NCBI GenBank assembly: GCA_026724425.1
Contig: JAIUCV010000401.1
Span: 434,001-498,000, forward strand
Source of the DNA: Erythrophleum ivorense
Taxonomy: Eukaryota; Streptophyta; Magnoliopsida; Fabales; Fabaceae
DNA: 64,000 nucleotides
Reading direction: 5' to 3'
Shown here: one piece after another, positions 60,826 to 64,000 of the stretch
Layout: each line of letters opens with the position of its first letter
Numbering within the stretch: position 1 is the first letter of the stretch
The notes under the pieces: generated by a model
What the model was told of the DNA's origin: nothing
Seen by the model: only the letters and a program-made list of their open reading frames with translations
Database searches by the model: none
Program-made: the position numbers and the translations under genes

Positions 60826-63800
60826 TGTAATGTCTGGTTTTCGTTAAATGACAGAAATGGATGCATTTTCAAAGCAAGTCCCCTGAAATGAATTAGTTAA
60901 GGTCTTGAAAAATTCAAGTAACATTCTAAACTCCTAAAAATGAGAATCTTAGCCTCATACAAAAGAAAAAATAGAGCTAGAATGAAGAAACAAATTTTGA
61001 CAGAAAACCTACGAAATGTAATGGCATTTTCGTAATTTTGAGCAATTTTTGGAATTTACATAGGAGGGCTTTTTAAATAAAAATTTTGAGTTCTCCAAGG
61101 TTTTCAAAGGCCCTGAAAACCATGGGAAGCCTCAGGATAGTTAAATCCCCTCTGGTGGACGTTTTCCAAGGTTGGTACACTCGAACTTTGACAGATTCGT
61201 TTGGAAAGGTTTTAGCTCCTATTTGAGTGATTCCAAAGTCATTTTATTAAATCAGGAACCTAAATTTTATAATGGAAAAGATGGTTCTCAAAAAGGAGAT
61301 AAAACAAAGGAAAAACGAAAATGCAAAGAATGAAGGGAAAAATTAGAATTTTTGAAAAAGCCATTAACCTCCCCCTATATATAGGTGGTGCCCCACTTTC
61401 TCCCTCATTTGGAATCAGAAATTTCTGCCTAATTTCAGAAGTGGGAACTAGGGTTTTGGGCGCACCAAGGGAAGAAGAGAAGGAGAAGAAAATCCAAGCT
61501 TAAGGTATGTTTCCATGGTAGTTTTTCATGCTTTTCTTCATCCACACCTCCTCTCCTCCCTTCTCCTTTGTTTTCTTTGATTAAAATGAATTTATAAATC
61601 TGATTCAAGGGAGAAACTTAACGGAATTTTCGGATTTGAAGAGAGGAGCTTGGAGAAAGCAAGATTCAAGCAAAAATAAGCAAGGAAACTAGGTAAAATT
61701 TCATCCTATGGTTGATATCTTCACTCACCCTTCTTTTCCATTTTGCTAACCCTAGGAGCTATAGGAGGATCTGATTTTTAAGCCAAACCAAGCATTAATC
61801 TTAGGTATTTAAGGGAGAAGAACAAGAATATGCAAAGAAAATAACAAAATAACCATTAGATTCCAAGATGCAAATTCTAGGGTTTTAAGTGCTCCTTCTA
61901 AATTATGATTTTGTGTGATGATTTCTAGGCCTAATTAAGATTTTAAATGAGTTCCTAAGATCCCTAAGATGCTCCCCACATGCTTCCTCCTTCAAGAAAA
62001 CAAAGAAAATTCCAAGGAGGCCAAAAAGGGGCATAGTCTCAGCCAAGCAAGGTTGGGGTAGCTAGGGAGAGTTTTAAATTTTTTCAAGCCCATTTTTGTG
62101 TCATATATGATGAATGAATATGAGAGGAGGCCTTCGAAAAAAATTAGAACACATAGAAAGTGAGTTAGTGCTTTAGGTTCCATATTATGACCTAAAGAAG
62201 CAACATGATAATAGGCCTTTTGTTTTAAAAGTGTGATGAATCCAAGAGGCTTAAAAGGAGTCAAGAATCATATTTGAAAGGAAAGAATGGAGCCTAGAAA
62301 TTATTTGAGGGGTGTTGCTTCATTAGGTGCATTTATGGACCATAATGGGGTTTATAGAACAACGTAGTGTCTAAGCAAGTTATGTGGCCTTAGAAATTGT
62401 TTCATGAACCTAATTGGCTTCCATAAATTGTGTCTAGGCCAAGAGAAACCATCTCCACAAGGTCCTGTGTGTGTGGCCAAAGCAAGGGAGGGAGTTTCAA
62501 GAGAAAAGTGTGTGATTGTGTGCAAGGTAGCTCTCTCCACCTTCTTTCATGATGAATGTGTGTTTAGCTTGTCTTAGAATATATGTATGTGTATTTTCAA
62601 GCCATGAAAAGTATGCTAGCATGATTTTATATGCCATGATTTCATGATGACATGTTATGTTGTTAAATGATGTCATGATATTTGTTTGAGTTTGCTTGAG
62701 TGTGGTGAGGCCAAGAACTTTTAACCATGGTGAGGATGAGCCAAGAACCCTTAAGATTGGTTGAGACAAAATAAAGAGTCTCCCAAAAGCAAAGTGGGCT
62801 CCCAAGAGAAAGGTTGAGTCCAAGAATCTCTTAAAGAATGGGTGAGGCAAGTCCAAAATCCATGAGGGAAAGTGTGAGGCCAATCCATCCACTTGGTGAG
62901 CTCTTAGATACTTTGTATGATTTATTCACATACCAAGCTTGCTTCTTGAATGTTCATGACTTCCATTATATCCATGCATGCATTTTCAAGACTTACTTTG
63001 CATATATTATGTATGATTGAATGGGAGATGAGCTACTGAGATTCTTTGAATCTCATTCCCTCCTCTCCAATGATCTCACATGCTAGGTGGACCAAGTGAA
63101 CAAGGTAATGGAAGCCAACCACCTTGAAGAAAGGAGATTGACAACCTAATGCATAGTTTTTGGTTCTTTAAGGCCATAATTGTGTCAAATGATGTAATCC
63201 TTTGATGTATATGGTCTATGACCCTTTAGACATGTGTAATTATGATATTATGTGATGTATAAATATATGGATATGATATGTGAACTCTAGAATGTAATTT
63301 GGATATGTAATGCCAAGATATGCTTTGTGGAAGTTTGATCTAAATGTATATATGTGTGGATGAAAAGGCCAAAATGAGATGCATAAGGTTTGGGACCATT
63401 TAGGTAGCTCACACAAGTACTAAATGTGCTTTTAGACTTGCCCAAAAGGTGCCAAGACTAAAGGAAAACTATTTGGTCACTTTGGTACCTCATATGGAGC
63501 CAAAAATGATCATAATGGAATCCTATATCACTTTTTAGCCAAATGAGATCTTCTTGATTTGACGTTTGGCATGCAAATAGAGATTGTTGAGATCTTTTTG
63601 GGGAGATAAAGACTATAATTTTCGGAGGTCTATAGAATATTTGATGAATTTTCAAAGTTGACAATTTTTCTGATTTTGGTGTGTTGCACTATTCATTTGG
63701 TCCAAAAATAAAATCTATCACATAGGGCCCAAATGATGTCCAATTGTCATGATATTTTATAGAGAGAAACTAGACATTCACAGTGACTCGTGCCAACCAA

Positions 63801-64000
63801 AAGCACCTAAATTAGAGGTCTAGAGAGGGAGATATGAATTTTTAAACATTCTATCTAGTATTAAGAGTTTTGCCTGACTTGAGTTACTGTTCTATTAAAT
63901 TCTGAGATCTAGACATGATGAACTGGTTTGGAAATTTTTTTGTCTCTAGTTAATATGCACAGATTTCTAGATTGGTATTATTTGCATGGATTGGATTTGT
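60826..64000 (+). mobile_element. Family A copy A14, cut by the window end
   Basis: Starts TGTAATGTCTGG with left pentamer ATGGA. It carries the U3 block (61190-61310), TATA (61376-61383, 550 bp from the start), a leader very similar to A8, an 89-nt block (62438-62526), the array (62705-62890) and most of the tail. A8 and A14 look like the closest pair of copies in the window. Confidence 0.85.
61376..61383 (+). promoter_or_regulatory. LTR TATA box of A14
   Basis: TATATATA then GGTGGTGCCCCAC, at the same offset (550 bp) and with the same downstream context as A8. Confidence 0.65.

Noticed and set aside
1..64000. Host genes, tRNA genes or an autonomous novel defence or metabolic system
   Set aside because: No host gene structure, tRNA-like A/B-box set or coding cluster was seen; nearly all of the sequence is accounted for by retrotransposon families. 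A tRNA scan would be the decisive check and could not be run.

Overview
This window is AT-rich plant nuclear DNA, most likely eudicot pericentromeric or other heterochromatin. It consists almost entirely of nested Ty3/gypsy LTR-retrotransposon remnants. I found no host protein-coding gene, tRNA, rRNA or CRISPR array. Evidence for a plant: an initiator-Met-type primer-binding site, a chromovirus-like (probably Tekay/Del) pol relic, very long LTRs, 5-bp target-site duplications (TSDs) and LTR-in-LTR nesting.

Four kinds of sequence recur. Family A is a 3.5-3.85 kb unit with TGTAAY...TTACA ends, a TATA box about 550 bp from its start, a short tandem array and no pol; the copies look like giant solo LTRs. 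At least 13 copies or pieces lie on both strands. Family B is a 2.9 kb LTR, and one copy sits directly before a primer-binding site and gag. Family C is a minus-strand LTR of about 2.7 kb with a decayed gag. The fourth group is minor: a possible LTR at 329-2708, a 110-bp LTR start at 53991, and an unassigned stretch at 20332-21177.

Layout. 1-4526 is an A copy (-) split by the 2.4 kb insertion at 329-2708. 4553-7952 is A (+), interrupted by A (-) at 7953-11262. 11263-17424 is element C (-): gag relic, primer-binding site and LTR, with a solo B LTR (11931-14833) inside. A second solo B LTR (-) is at 17433-20326. After 20332-22358 (unassigned DNA plus a divergent A fragment) comes a nested A cluster, 22359-39453. 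From 39454 to 53990 runs one defective Ty3/gypsy element: 5' LTR remnant, primer-binding site, gag (broken by a B LTR at 41186-43871), zinc knuckles, protease (broken by a 7.4 kb double A insertion, 44338-51736), RT, RNase H and integrase. The integrase is cut at 53990 by a further nest of A copies that runs off the window end.

Nested order can be read from matching TSDs: TTTCC (B at 11931), GACAG (B at 17433), CTTTT (A at 23098), CCATG (A at 29096), TCCAA (A at 32005), CACCT (A at 46533) and AGAGG (A at 54743). The most unusual signals lie inside family A: a conserved 90-nt block framed by splice-like AG and GT, other splice-like donor sites downstream of the TATA box, a long antisense reading frame shared by several copies, and repeated insertion at or near a 12-bp palindrome.
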